NCBI GenBank assembly: GCA_947483545.1
Contig: CANKNP010000107.1
Location: forward strand, 1 to 13,922
DNA from: Deltaproteobacteria bacterium
GTDB lineage: Bacteria > Myxococcota > UBA796 > SXON01
Length of the DNA: 13,922 bases
Reading direction: 5' to 3'
Shown here: positions 8,218 to 13,922 of the stretch, piece after piece
Position numbering within the stretch: the first letter of the stretch is position 1
Layout of the letters: the number at the start of each line of letters is the position of its first letter
Position numbers and translations under genes: made by a program
Notes under the pieces: model-generated
The model's database searches: none
Seen by the model: only the letters and a program-made list of their open reading frames with translations
Told to the model about the DNA's origin: nothing

Positions 8218-8335
8218 AAGGTCAGCCGAGAGGGTACCACTCCCGCTGCACGTCGCGGACATCCGGATAATCCACGGCATGGCAACTCCCCCCATTCTCC
8301 TCCTCCGAATCCCCCGCGCCGAGGGGGCGACCACG

Positions 8336-9175
8336 ATGTCCGGCGTACTCGTGAATGAGGGCGCGACCCACATCGCCACGGCGTGCGCGGACATCCCGAC
8401 CACCATCAACCAGCTACTCGGCCTCGCTGGCGTCGAGACCCTCCCGGGGGCCACCCTGGTCGTACCGCTCGACGGACGGCACGGGCTGGCCCACATGGCG
8501 CTGGACGAGTCGAACCGTCGGGGCTGGACCTTTTCGCGGCACGTCCCGCCCGGGATGGAGGTCCACCTGCTCGATCTGGACGGTCCCGACGCAAACCCGT
8601 CGGACGTGGCGAGCACCGTCGCCGCGCTCCAGCAGGAGGCGAGGGAGGCGCTCGGGGACAGCGAGCTTGGAGAGGGCCTCGCGGTGCTCCGTCGCGCCCT
8701 CGCGGTGGGCTGGCGCAACCTCGGACCATGGCACCCGGACACGCTGTGGGCGGCGTCGAACCTCCTTCATGTCGCTGCAGCAACCGGCGCGGCCGAAAAC
8801 CTGGCGCAGGCCGTCGCGCTCACGGACCTGCTCATGAACGAGCCGCTGCCACAGCAGGCGGAGAACCCGACAGGGATCCTCCGGAAGCTCGGGGAGGTGG
8901 CGGAGCGGTGCGCGAAGAACGGGCGGCACGACGTCGCCCGGCGTGCGCTCGCGGCTGCGGTGGAGGCCGCGCGGACGCTGCTCGGGGATGGACACCCCAA
9001 CCACCTCGCCACGCTCAACAGCTATGGCCTGTTCCTGTCCGCTCAGGGCGACCCGGAGGCGGCGACGGTGCTCGGGACCCTGCTCGACCGGGCCCGCGCG
9101 CTCTTCGGTCCCGATCACCCGAATGTCGGGGTCGTCGAGCGCAACCTCGCGGAGTTTGTGAGGGGGCGGGGGTGA
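8336..9175 (+). CDS. TPR-repeat protein with uncharacterised N-terminal domain
   Basis: A 279-residue soluble protein with no signal peptide or membrane segment seen. The first 90 or so residues (GVLVNEGATHIATACADI..., VVPLDGRHGLAHMALDE, MEVHLLDLDGPD) match no family I recognise. The remainder is helical, with tetratricopeptide-like units of the kinesin-light-chain/TPR_12 style: LRRALAVGWRNLGPWHPDTLWAASNLL, then LLGDGHPNHLATLNSYGLFLSAQGDPEAA, then ALFGPDHPNVGVVERNLAEFV. The recurring G..HP..L..LN pattern is the hallmark. A protein-protein scaffold role is inferred. The start is chosen at ATG 8336 because a G-rich GAGGGGG (8321-8327) lies eight bases upstream. ATG 8279 in the same frame adds 19 residues but has a weak ribosome site. 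The frame is open further upstream, antisense to the HIT gene, which is unlikely to be coding. Confidence 0.75.
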   Translation: MSGVLVNEGATHIATACADIPTTINQLLGLAGVETLPGATLVVPLDGRHGLAHMALDESNRRGWTFSRHVPPGMEVHLLDLDGPDANPSDVASTVAALQQEAREALGDSELGEGLAVLRRALAVGWRNLGPWHPDTLWAASNLLHVAAATGAAENLAQAVALTDLLMNEPLPQQAENPTGILRKLGEVAERCAKNGRHDVARRALAAAVEAARTLLGDGHPNHLATLNSYGLFLSAQGDPEAATVLGTLLDRARALFGPDHPNVGVVERNLAEFVRGRG

Positions 9176-9185
9176 GCGGCTCACC
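9171..9185. repeat. Inverted repeat over the TPR gene stop codon
   Basis: GGTGAGC, one base, then GCTCACC form perfect 7-base arms. As RNA this would fold as a 6-bp stem with a CGG loop spanning the TGA stop. No T-tract follows, so it is not a canonical intrinsic terminator. Confidence 0.4.
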
Positions 9186-9225
9186 GGCGCGGCTGGGTTA
9201 GCCCCCCGTCCTGCCCGAGCGCCCG

Positions 9226-11382
9226 ATGCCCCGCCCCGTCCCGAGCCTCCTTGCCGTGATCGCCCTCTGGGGATGCCCGAAGGAGGTCGAGCCCACCGTG
9301 GTCGTGCCGCCGCCGCCGGCCGTGGTGGTGAAGCCCTGGCCGGCCACTGAGAAGCGGGAGGTGACCGATGTGCTGCATGGGGTCACGCTGAAGGACAACT
9401 TCCAGTGGTTGGAAGACGAGAAGGCGGCCGACGTGCAAGCCTGGATGAGCGCGCAGGATGCGTACGCGCGCGCGGAGCTGCGGAAGGCGCCGGGGCGAGA
9501 CGCGCTGGTCGCGAGGTTCACCGAGTTGTTCTACGCAGACGCAGTGGCAGCGCCGATCGTAGCCGGGAAGCGCCTGTTCTATCTGAAGACCGCCGCAACG
9601 GCGGAGCGAGCGGTGCTGTACGTCCGGGACACGGCGGACGGTCCGGAGCGCGTCCTGTTGGATCCGAACGACTGGGGCAGCACCAGCCTCGGGGATTGGC
9701 AGCCGAGCCACGATGGCGCGAAGCTCGCCTACCAGAAGAACCCGAACCACGCCGATGAGTCGGTGCTCTACGTGCTCGACGTGACGACGGGCAAGGACTT
9801 GCCCGACGTGATCGAAGGCGCCAAGTATGCGGAGCCGGATTGGGTGCCCGACGGCTCCGGATTTTACTACGAGTGGCTCCCGGTGGATCCGACCATCCCC
9901 GTGGACGAGCGGCCCGGCTACACCGAAATCCGCTACCACAAGCTCGGCACCCCCGTGACCGCCGACCGCCCCGTGCGGGAGCGCACCGGGGACCCAAAAA
10001 CTTTTCTGGCGTCCACGCTCTCGCGGGATGGCCGCTGGCACGTGCTCTACGTGCAGCACGGCTGGACCTCGACGGATGTGTACATCCAAGACATCAAGAG
10101 CGGAAAAGGCTTCGAGCCGCTCGTGGTCGGGCAGCCGCACCTTTATTTTGTGACGCTCGACAAGGACAAGTTCTTCGTCTACACCAACGATGGGGCCGAC
10201 AAATACAAGGTGATGGGCGGCACCACGAAGGACTGGAAAAAGGAATCGTGGACACCCGTGGTTCCGGAGGATCCCAAAGCCACGCTGCAAGGCGTCTCGA
10301 TCATCGGCGGCCAGCTCGCGCTCCGGTATTTGAAGGACTCCACGAGCGTGCTCAAGATGGCGAAGCTCGACGGCACGGCGGTCCGCGAGATTTCGCTGCC
10401 GGGCCTGGGCGCCGTGAGCGCGTTCACGGGCGACCCCAAGGAGGACGGCGCGTACATCCAATACAGCGATTTTCTGAACCCCCGTCAGGTGTACCGCTAC
10501 AGCGTATCGAAGGGCACCGTGGAGCCTTGGGCAAAGGTCACGTTGCCCCTGGACCCGAGCCCGTACATCACCGAGCAGGTGTGGTACCCCTCGAAGGACG
10601 GCACCCAAATCCCGATGTTTGTGATCCGCCGATCGGACGCCCCCAAGAATGGGTCAAACCCAACCATGCTCTACGGGTACGGGGGGTTCAACGTCTCGAT
10701 GGTCCCCAACTTCAAGGCCAGCATCTACCCGTTCCTGGAGGCGGGAGGCATCTACGCGGTCGCCAATTTGCGGGGGGGCGGGGAATACGGTGAGGCGTGG
10801 CATGCAGCGGGCCAGGGCCCGAACAAGCAAAACGTCTTCGACGATTTCACCGCCGCCGCAGAGTTCCTGGTGCGCGAAGGTTGGACGACGCGGGAGAAGC
10901 TCGCGATCCACGGGGGCTCCAACGGTGGGCTGTTGGTTGGCACGGCGATGACCCAACACCCCGAGCTCTACCGGGCCGTCGTGTGTAGCGTCCCGCTCCT
11001 GGACATGATCCGCTACCACAGCTTCGGGAGCGGCCGGACCTGGATCCCCGAATATGGCAGCGCCGAGGACCCGCTCGAATTCACCACGCTCCTCAAGTAT
11101 TCGCCGTACCAACACATCACCGCAGGCACGCCCTACCCCGCGTTGTTGGTGGCCAGCTCCGACCACGACGACCGGGTGGATCCGATGCATGCGCGCAAGT
11201 TCGTGGCGGCGATGCAGGACGCCGTGCCAAACGGGGACCGGCCCGTGTACCTGCGGATCGAGGCCAACGCGGGCCACGGCGGGGCCGACGGGGTGCGCAC
11301 CACCATCGAGGCGCAAGCGGACCTGTGGGCGTTTGTGATGCAAGAATTGGGGGTGAGCCCGGTGCCGCCAGGAGCCTTGTGA
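9226..11382 (+). CDS. Prolyl oligopeptidase (family S9A), predicted lipoprotein
   Basis: A serine peptidase cleaving short peptides after proline. At 718 residues it has the full family length. The N-terminus is a short signal with a lipobox-like LWGC (Cys17), followed by a Pro/Val-rich tether (about 18-38). Lipid anchoring outside the cytoplasm is inferred; the signal is short and has a single early arginine. Next come the S9 N-terminal segment (VTLKDNFQWLEDE, from about 53), a seven-bladed propeller region (about 110-460) and the alpha/beta hydrolase domain. The catalytic triad is Ser565 in HGGSNGGLL, Asp648 in DHDDRVDP and His684 in AGHGG. The motifs YGYGGFNVS, NLRGGGEYGEAWH and NKQNVFDDF match true prolyl oligopeptidases rather than other S9 members. 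The ATG start has no strong ribosome site. The gene's stop overlaps the next gene's GTG, so the two are probably translated together. Confidence 0.95.
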   Translation: MPRPVPSLLAVIALWGCPKEVEPTVVVPPPPAVVVKPWPATEKREVTDVLHGVTLKDNFQWLEDEKAADVQAWMSAQDAYARAELRKAPGRDALVARFTELFYADAVAAPIVAGKRLFYLKTAATAERAVLYVRDTADGPERVLLDPNDWGSTSLGDWQPSHDGAKLAYQKNPNHADESVLYVLDVTTGKDLPDVIEGAKYAEPDWVPDGSGFYYEWLPVDPTIPVDERPGYTEIRYHKLGTPVTADRPVRERTGDPKTFLASTLSRDGRWHVLYVQHGWTSTDVYIQDIKSGKGFEPLVVGQPHLYFVTLDKDKFFVYTNDGADKYKVMGGTTKDWKKESWTPVVPEDPKATLQGVSIIGGQLALRYLKDSTSVLKMAKLDGTAVREISLPGLGAVSAFTGDPKEDGAYIQYSDFLNPRQVYRYSVSKGTVEPWAKVTLPLDPSPYITEQVWYPSKDGTQIPMFVIRRSDAPKNGSNPTMLYGYGGFNVSMVPNFKASIYPFLEAGGIYAVANLRGGGEYGEAWHAAGQGPNKQNVFDDFTAAAEFLVREGWTTREKLAIHGGSNGGLLVGTAMTQHPELYRAVVCSVPLLDMIRYHSFGSGRTWIPEYGSAEDPLEFTTLLKYSPYQHITAGTPYPALLVASSDHDDRVDPMHARKFVAAMQDAVPNGDRPVYLRIEANAGHGGADGVRTTIEAQADLWAFVMQELGVSPVPPGAL
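11371..11374 (+). promoter_or_regulatory. Ribosome binding site of the MoxR-type ATPase gene
   Basis: GGAG within the last codons of the peptidase gene, four bases before GTG at 11379. It fixes the ATPase start and indicates translational coupling through the GTGA overlap. Confidence 0.65.
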
Positions 11383-12203
11383 CCGACCTCGTCGGCCGCG
11401 CGTTCGAGCTTGCGTCCGTGGCCGCCTGCCTCAGCGCCGGTCGCCATGTGCTGCTGGAAGGCCCGGTCGGCGTCGGCAAGACGGCGGTCGCCCGGGCCGT
11501 GTGCGAGGCCCTCGCCCGGGGTTTCGTCCGGATCGACGGGGATGGTCGCTACACCGAGGCCAAGCTGGTCGGGCAATTCGACCCACCGATGGTGCTCGCG
11601 CATGGCTACCTGCCGGAGCACTTTGTGCCAGGGCCATTGGTGCGGGCGATGCGCGACGGCGCGGTCCTGTTCGTGAATGAGCTGAACCGCATGCCGGAGG
11701 GCGTGCAGAACGTGCTGCTGCCCGCGATGGACGAGCGGCTCCTGATCCTGCCGATGCTCGGCGAGGTCCGCGCCGCCGCGGGGTTCTCGGTGATCGCGAC
11801 GCAGAACCCCGCCGAATTCGTAGCCACGGGGGCCCTCTCGGAGGCGCTGCTCGACCGCTTCGAGCTGGTTCGCCTGGATCACGCCGGCGCCGACGAGGAG
11901 CAGGAGATCGTGCGGCGGAACACCCACGCCCCGGTGGACCCGTCGGTGATCCGGGCCGCCGTTGCGCTCGTCCGTGCGACGCGGTCCGACCCCCGGATCC
12001 GGCGGGGCGCCAGCGTGCGCGCGGCGATCGCGATCGCGGACCTGGCCCACGCGTTCGCGGACCTGGATCCCGAGGCGGCGATCCTGCGGGCGGCCGCGCT
12101 GGCGCTGCCTACGCGGATCGAGCTCGCCGATCCGACGGCGACGCCGATGGCAACGGTGTTGTCGTCGATGTCGGAGGCGCAGGCGTCGCCAAAAAAACCG
12201 TAG
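11379..12203 (+). CDS. MoxR-type AAA+ ATPase
   Basis: A 274-residue AAA+ ATPase of the MoxR/chelatase-I kind; these act as ATP-driven chaperones, usually with a VWA-domain partner, in metal insertion or protein maturation. Visible are Walker A GPVGVGKT (28-35), the substrate loop YTEAKLVGQFDPP, a Walker B region LFVNELNR in which the usual aspartate is Asn100 followed by Glu101, sensor 1 ATQNP (140-144), and arginine LLDRFE (Arg160). The C-terminal lid runs from about 185 to 265. It starts at GTG 11379, overlapping the peptidase stop as GTGA with GGAG four bases upstream; the open frame upstream from 11325 is rejected. The last codons encode SPKKP on a seven-adenine run that forms a likely -1 frameshift site into the VWA gene. 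If shifted, this ATPase becomes the N-terminal half of a 648-residue fusion. Confidence 0.92.
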   Translation: MTDLVGRAFELASVAACLSAGRHVLLEGPVGVGKTAVARAVCEALARGFVRIDGDGRYTEAKLVGQFDPPMVLAHGYLPEHFVPGPLVRAMRDGAVLFVNELNRMPEGVQNVLLPAMDERLLILPMLGEVRAAAGFSVIATQNPAEFVATGALSEALLDRFELVRLDHAGADEEQEIVRRNTHAPVDPSVIRAAVALVRATRSDPRIRRGASVRAAIAIADLAHAFADLDPEAAILRAAALALPTRIELADPTATPMATVLSSMSEAQASPKKP

Positions 12204-12231
12204 GGTCCGGGGGGCAGGCGCCCGCCGGACC
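12173..12231 (+). promoter_or_regulatory. Candidate -1 programmed ribosomal frameshift signal
   Basis: Four elements occur in the order of the bacterial dnaX type. First is a Shine-Dalgarno-like GGAGG (12173-12177). Thirteen bases later comes the heptamer A_AAA_AAA (12191-12197), whose last six bases are two zero-frame lysine codons. Next is a six-base spacer holding the TAG stop (12198-12203). Last is a hairpin with outer arms GGTCCGG (12204-12210) and CCGGACC (12225-12231), one G-G mismatch, inner arms GGGC (12212-12215) and GCCC (12220-12223), and loop AGGC. A slip of one base back continues as Thr-Val-Gly-Ser and stays open to 13324 through an Ala/Gly/Pro-rich linker of about 29 residues. 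A missing A in the assembly is the main alternative. Confidence 0.7.
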
Positions 12232-12283
12232 GGAGGCGCCCGGGCGTGCGGCGGCGAGCGCGACGGCGGCGGCAGAAGCGCGT

Positions 12284-13324
12284 GTGCGGGATCTGTCAGG
12301 GTGGGAGGCTGCGAAGGAGCTGAAGCGACTGAAGCTGGAGGTGCCGCCCGTGGTGTACCGGGCGAAAGTGCTGGAACGGGCGATCTCGGAGATCCTCAGC
12401 CGGGCGCGGCAGCTGGTGCGCCACGCCGCGCGGCCGACGCGCGTGGTCGAAGCGGGCTGGCCGAGCGCCGGCGAGCTGGACCTGGACCGAACCCTGGAGG
12501 GGGGGCCAGCCCGGGCGCTGGACAAACAACACGGTCCTAAGGCCCTGGAAGTGCTTGACTTGGAGCCGGGCTGGCCCCTGACCGCACCGTTCCAGGTGGA
12601 AGGCGGCGGGCCCGGCGTCTTCGACGGACCGTCGCATTCCACCGGTAGGAACGGTGCAAAAGAACCGTCGATCCGGGCGCGAGGTTCGCCGAGCGCACGG
12701 ATCGGCGGGCCGCGGAGTGAAGCGGCGCTCCACGGCCCGGGGTGGCCGACTCCCGGCGGCGCCAAGCCGCCCGCGCCTCGGGACGTGATCGTGACCCGTC
12801 GAGAGCCCAAGGATGTCGATGTGGTCGCGATCCTGGACATGTCGCTGTCGATGACCGGGGAGAAGATCGCGCTGGTGGCGCTCGCCACGGCGATCCTCCG
12901 CATGAAGCTGGAGCATGTGTGCGTGGTGGCGTTCGACACCCAGGCGACGGTACTCGTGAGGCGAGGTGAGCGGGTGACGATTCGTGAACTTGTACGCCGG
13001 GTGTTGGAGGTTCCGGCGCAGGGGTACACGAACATCGAAGCCGGCCTGATCGCGGGGGTGGGCCAACTCGGGGCGTCGAAACGGCGGGATCGCGTAGGAA
13101 TCCTGTTCACGGACGGCTGCGCGAACGTCGGGGCGGATCCGATCGCGGTGGCGGCCCGGTTCCCGCGGCTGCACGTCGTGCATCTGGGACACCACAACGT
13201 GCAGGGGAGCCGCGCGTGCCAGGCGATGGCGAGCGCCGGACGGGGTCGGGTTTTTCGAGCCTTGACCTACCAGGATCTGCCTCGCGTAGTGCGGGACGCG
13301 GTGCGCGAGCTGTTTCGGACCTGA
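12284..13324 (+). CDS. VWA-domain protein, likely MoxR partner (possibly the C-terminal half of a frameshift fusion)
   Basis: A 346-residue protein counted from GTG 12284. Residues 1-50 are helical and basic (WEAAKELKRLKLE..., AISEILSRARQLVRHAAR). Residues 60-170 are low-complexity Gly/Pro-rich. A von Willebrand A domain covers about 178-345 with a complete metal-ion-dependent adhesion site: DMSLSM (Asp185, Ser187, Ser189), Thr249 in YTNIEAG and Asp277 in FTDGCAN. Such proteins partner MoxR or chelatase ATPases and bind substrate through the metal site. GTG 12284 is the only canonical start before the VWA body, yet no good ribosome site precedes it, and it lies 80 bases past the ATPase stop. 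The same frame is open back through that stop to the slippery heptamer at 12191-12197. I therefore think it is made mainly as a fusion to the ATPase by -1 frameshifting. A free form from GTG remains possible. Confidence 0.85.
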   Translation: MRDLSGWEAAKELKRLKLEVPPVVYRAKVLERAISEILSRARQLVRHAARPTRVVEAGWPSAGELDLDRTLEGGPARALDKQHGPKALEVLDLEPGWPLTAPFQVEGGGPGVFDGPSHSTGRNGAKEPSIRARGSPSARIGGPRSEAALHGPGWPTPGGAKPPAPRDVIVTRREPKDVDVVAILDMSLSMTGEKIALVALATAILRMKLEHVCVVAFDTQATVLVRRGERVTIRELVRRVLEVPAQGYTNIEAGLIAGVGQLGASKRRDRVGILFTDGCANVGADPIAVAARFPRLHVVHLGHHNVQGSRACQAMASAGRGRVFRALTYQDLPRVVRDAVRELFRT

Positions 13325-13390
13325 ACTCCAAATTGACGAACCTGTGGCCGCATTGTGATGGAACCGGCTCGCGAGCCAGCGGGGGAGGCA

Positions 13391-13412
13391 CCGTAAGTAC
13401 TTGAACTTACGG
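13391..13412. repeat. Inverted repeat/hairpin downstream of the VWA gene
   Basis: CCGTAAGT (13391-13398) and ACTTACGG (13405-13412) form perfect 8-base arms around a 6-base loop. It is A/T-richer than its surroundings, with no T-tract after it. It may be an operator for the downstream gene or a non-canonical terminator of the upstream unit. Confidence 0.5.
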
Positions 13413-13441
13413 GCCGGGGCCGTGGTCCCATCGTTGCTACG

Positions 13442-13471
13442 GGTTCGGTGACACCGGTGGTCACCCGAACC
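13442..13471. repeat. Second hairpin, just upstream of the small ORF
   Basis: GGTTCG-GTGAC (13442-13452) pairs with GTCAC-C-CGAACC (13460-13471), giving an 11-bp stem with one bulged C. The top holds the palindrome CACCGGTG (13452-13459). It ends three bases before the ribosome site of the next ORF and lacks a following T-tract, so a leader or operator role seems likelier than termination. Together with the hairpin at 13391-13412 it occupies the 161-base gap 13325-13485; I see nothing else there with good support. Confidence 0.45.
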
Positions 13472-13474
13472 ACG

Positions 13475-13479
13475 AAGGA
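13475..13479 (+). promoter_or_regulatory. Ribosome binding site of the small exported-peptide ORF
   Basis: AAGGA six bases before ATG 13486. It is the main reason to treat the 39-codon ORF as a real gene. Confidence 0.5.
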
Positions 13480-13485
13480 CCCGCC

Positions 13486-13605
13486 ATGACCCGCTTCCAG
13501 GCTCCCCTCGCCCTCCTCGCGCTGATCCTCAGCGCCCGCTGCGGCGACCCACCCTACGCGCCAAGCGACCTGAGCGAGGCGCAGCGCTCGGCGGTGGAGG
13601 GATGA
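13486..13605 (+). CDS. Small predicted exported or membrane peptide (39 aa)
   Basis: The 39-residue ORF begins MTRFQAPLALLALILSARC: a basic start, then a hydrophobic stretch and a cysteine at residue 19, followed by a polar tail GDPPYAPSDLSEAQRSAVEG. This looks like a signal peptide, perhaps of a lipoprotein, but the residue before the cysteine is Arg, which is not a canonical lipobox. It has a good ribosome site (AAGGA, six bases). Its stop overlaps the next gene's ATG as ATGA, implying translational coupling with the oxidoreductase. I know no family for it. It could also be the remnant of a longer lipoprotein or merely a leader peptide. Confidence 0.45.
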   Translation: MTRFQAPLALLALILSARCGDPPYAPSDLSEAQRSAVEG

Positions 13606-13922
13606 GCCCGGCCTCTGTGTGGCAACCGGTCGCGAAGGCGGGCCAGTTTCTCCCGCTGGCGCAGAACATGGAGGTGGATGTCGCCATCATTGGCGGAGGC
13701 ATCACGGGGCTCACCCTCGCCCACAGGTTGAAGCAGTTTGGACGGACAGTCGCGGTCCTTGAGATGCATTCGATAGGTTCGGGCGCCACGGGACAGTCCA
13801 GCGGCCATCTGACCTCCGCGCTCGACATCGACTACGCCGCGCTGCAACGCCGGTTTGGTCGCGTAGGAGCCGGTGAGGCAGCGACCAAGAGCCGGGACGC
13901 CATCACCTACATCGAAAAGCTC
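13602..13922 (+). CDS. FAD-dependent oxidoreductase (DAO type), 3' partial
   Basis: The window holds the first 107 residues; the frame is open to the last base. Residues 25-54 form a Rossmann dinucleotide-binding fold: VDVAIIGGGITGLTLAHRL has the GxGxxG glycines at 31, 33 and 36, with Glu54 ending the second strand in VAVLE for the FAD ribose. The following GSGATGQSSGHLTSALD resembles the segment of glycine-oxidase-like/DAO proteins that often carry a C-terminal Rieske [2Fe-2S] domain. Whether one is present here lies outside the window. The 22-residue leader before the fold (with VWQP...FLPL) is typical of that group and supports ATG 13602 over ATG 13668. The start overlaps the preceding stop as ATGA. 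GGAGG ends one base before ATG, too close for normal initiation, so reinitiation from the upstream ORF is probable. Codons ending in A or T are commoner than in the neighbouring genes. Confidence 0.85.
   Translation, partial: MSPASVWQPVAKAGQFLPLAQNMEVDVAIIGGGITGLTLAHRLKQFGRTVAVLEMHSIGSGATGQSSGHLTSALDIDYAALQRRFGRVGAGEAATKSRDAITYIEKL

Noticed and set aside
8264..8272. Palindrome GGATAATCC between the divergent HIT and TPR genes, with a GATAAT -10-like core.
   Set aside because: There is no matching -35 element at the right distance, and a 9-base palindrome is expected by chance in a region of this size.
9181..10608. A 475-codon minus-strand open frame opposite the prolyl oligopeptidase.
   Set aside because: It is a shadow of a strongly conserved peptidase gene; the composition is that of a high-GC antisense frame and no motif is seen.
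12246..12330. Short ORF from GTG 12246, nine bases after GGAGG (12232-12236), in the MoxR frame downstream of its stop.
   Set aside because: It gives about two dozen Arg-rich codons overlapping the VWA frame and resembles nothing. It is noted only because the GGAGG could load ribosomes near the VWA start.
13333..13361. Possible promoter with TTGACG as -35 before the small ORF.
   Set aside because: The -10 position at the proper spacing (TGATGG) is a poor match, and promoter rules for this lineage are uncertain.

Overview
The window comes from a high-GC bacterium: third codon positions are mostly G or C and GTG starts are frequent. The large secreted-type protein built from MopE-like Asp/Cys repeats and formylglycine-generating-enzyme-like domains points to Myxococcota or a related former deltaproteobacterial lineage. 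That assignment is an inference from gene content. The window is almost entirely coding; no gap between genes exceeds 200 bases, and I saw no tRNA, rRNA, CRISPR array or insertion sequence.

Layout: (1) bases 1-4689 hold the 3' part of a very long repeat protein, with 13 MopE-type repeats and three FGE/SUMF1-like domains that lack the catalytic cysteines. (2) An acyl-CoA dehydrogenase follows (4779-5918) and seems to use a CTG start. (3) A UPF1/IGHMBP2-like superfamily 1 helicase (5929-7701) carries an odd A/T-rich cluster of TGTATCA/TGATACA heptamers inside its coding sequence. (4) A HIT-family protein on the minus strand (7731-8207) converges on the helicase and diverges from (5) a TPR-containing protein of unknown function (8336-9175). 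(6) A prolyl oligopeptidase lipoprotein (9226-11382) overlaps by four bases (7) a MoxR-type AAA+ ATPase (11379-12203), followed by (8) a VWA-domain protein (12284-13324). (9) A small exported-peptide ORF (13486-13605) overlaps (10) the start of an FAD-dependent oxidoreductase that runs off the window (13602-13922).

The most interesting feature is the MoxR/VWA junction. The ATPase gene ends in a perfect A_AAA_AAA heptamer in the zero frame. GGAGG lies 13 nt upstream, the stop codon lies in a 6-nt spacer, and an 11-bp GC-rich hairpin follows at once. This is the layout of the dnaX -1 programmed ribosomal frameshift signal. The -1 frame is open without interruption into the VWA gene, whose only canonical start (GTG at 12284) has no evident ribosome binding site. 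A -1 shift would make a 648-residue ATPase-linker-VWA protein alongside the free 274-residue ATPase, much like the I and D subunits of Mg/Co chelatases but from one locus. I infer that the prolyl oligopeptidase, ATPase and VWA genes form one translationally coupled unit. The remaining genes (beta-oxidation, helicase, HIT) look like ordinary housekeeping or accessory functions with no obvious joint pathway.
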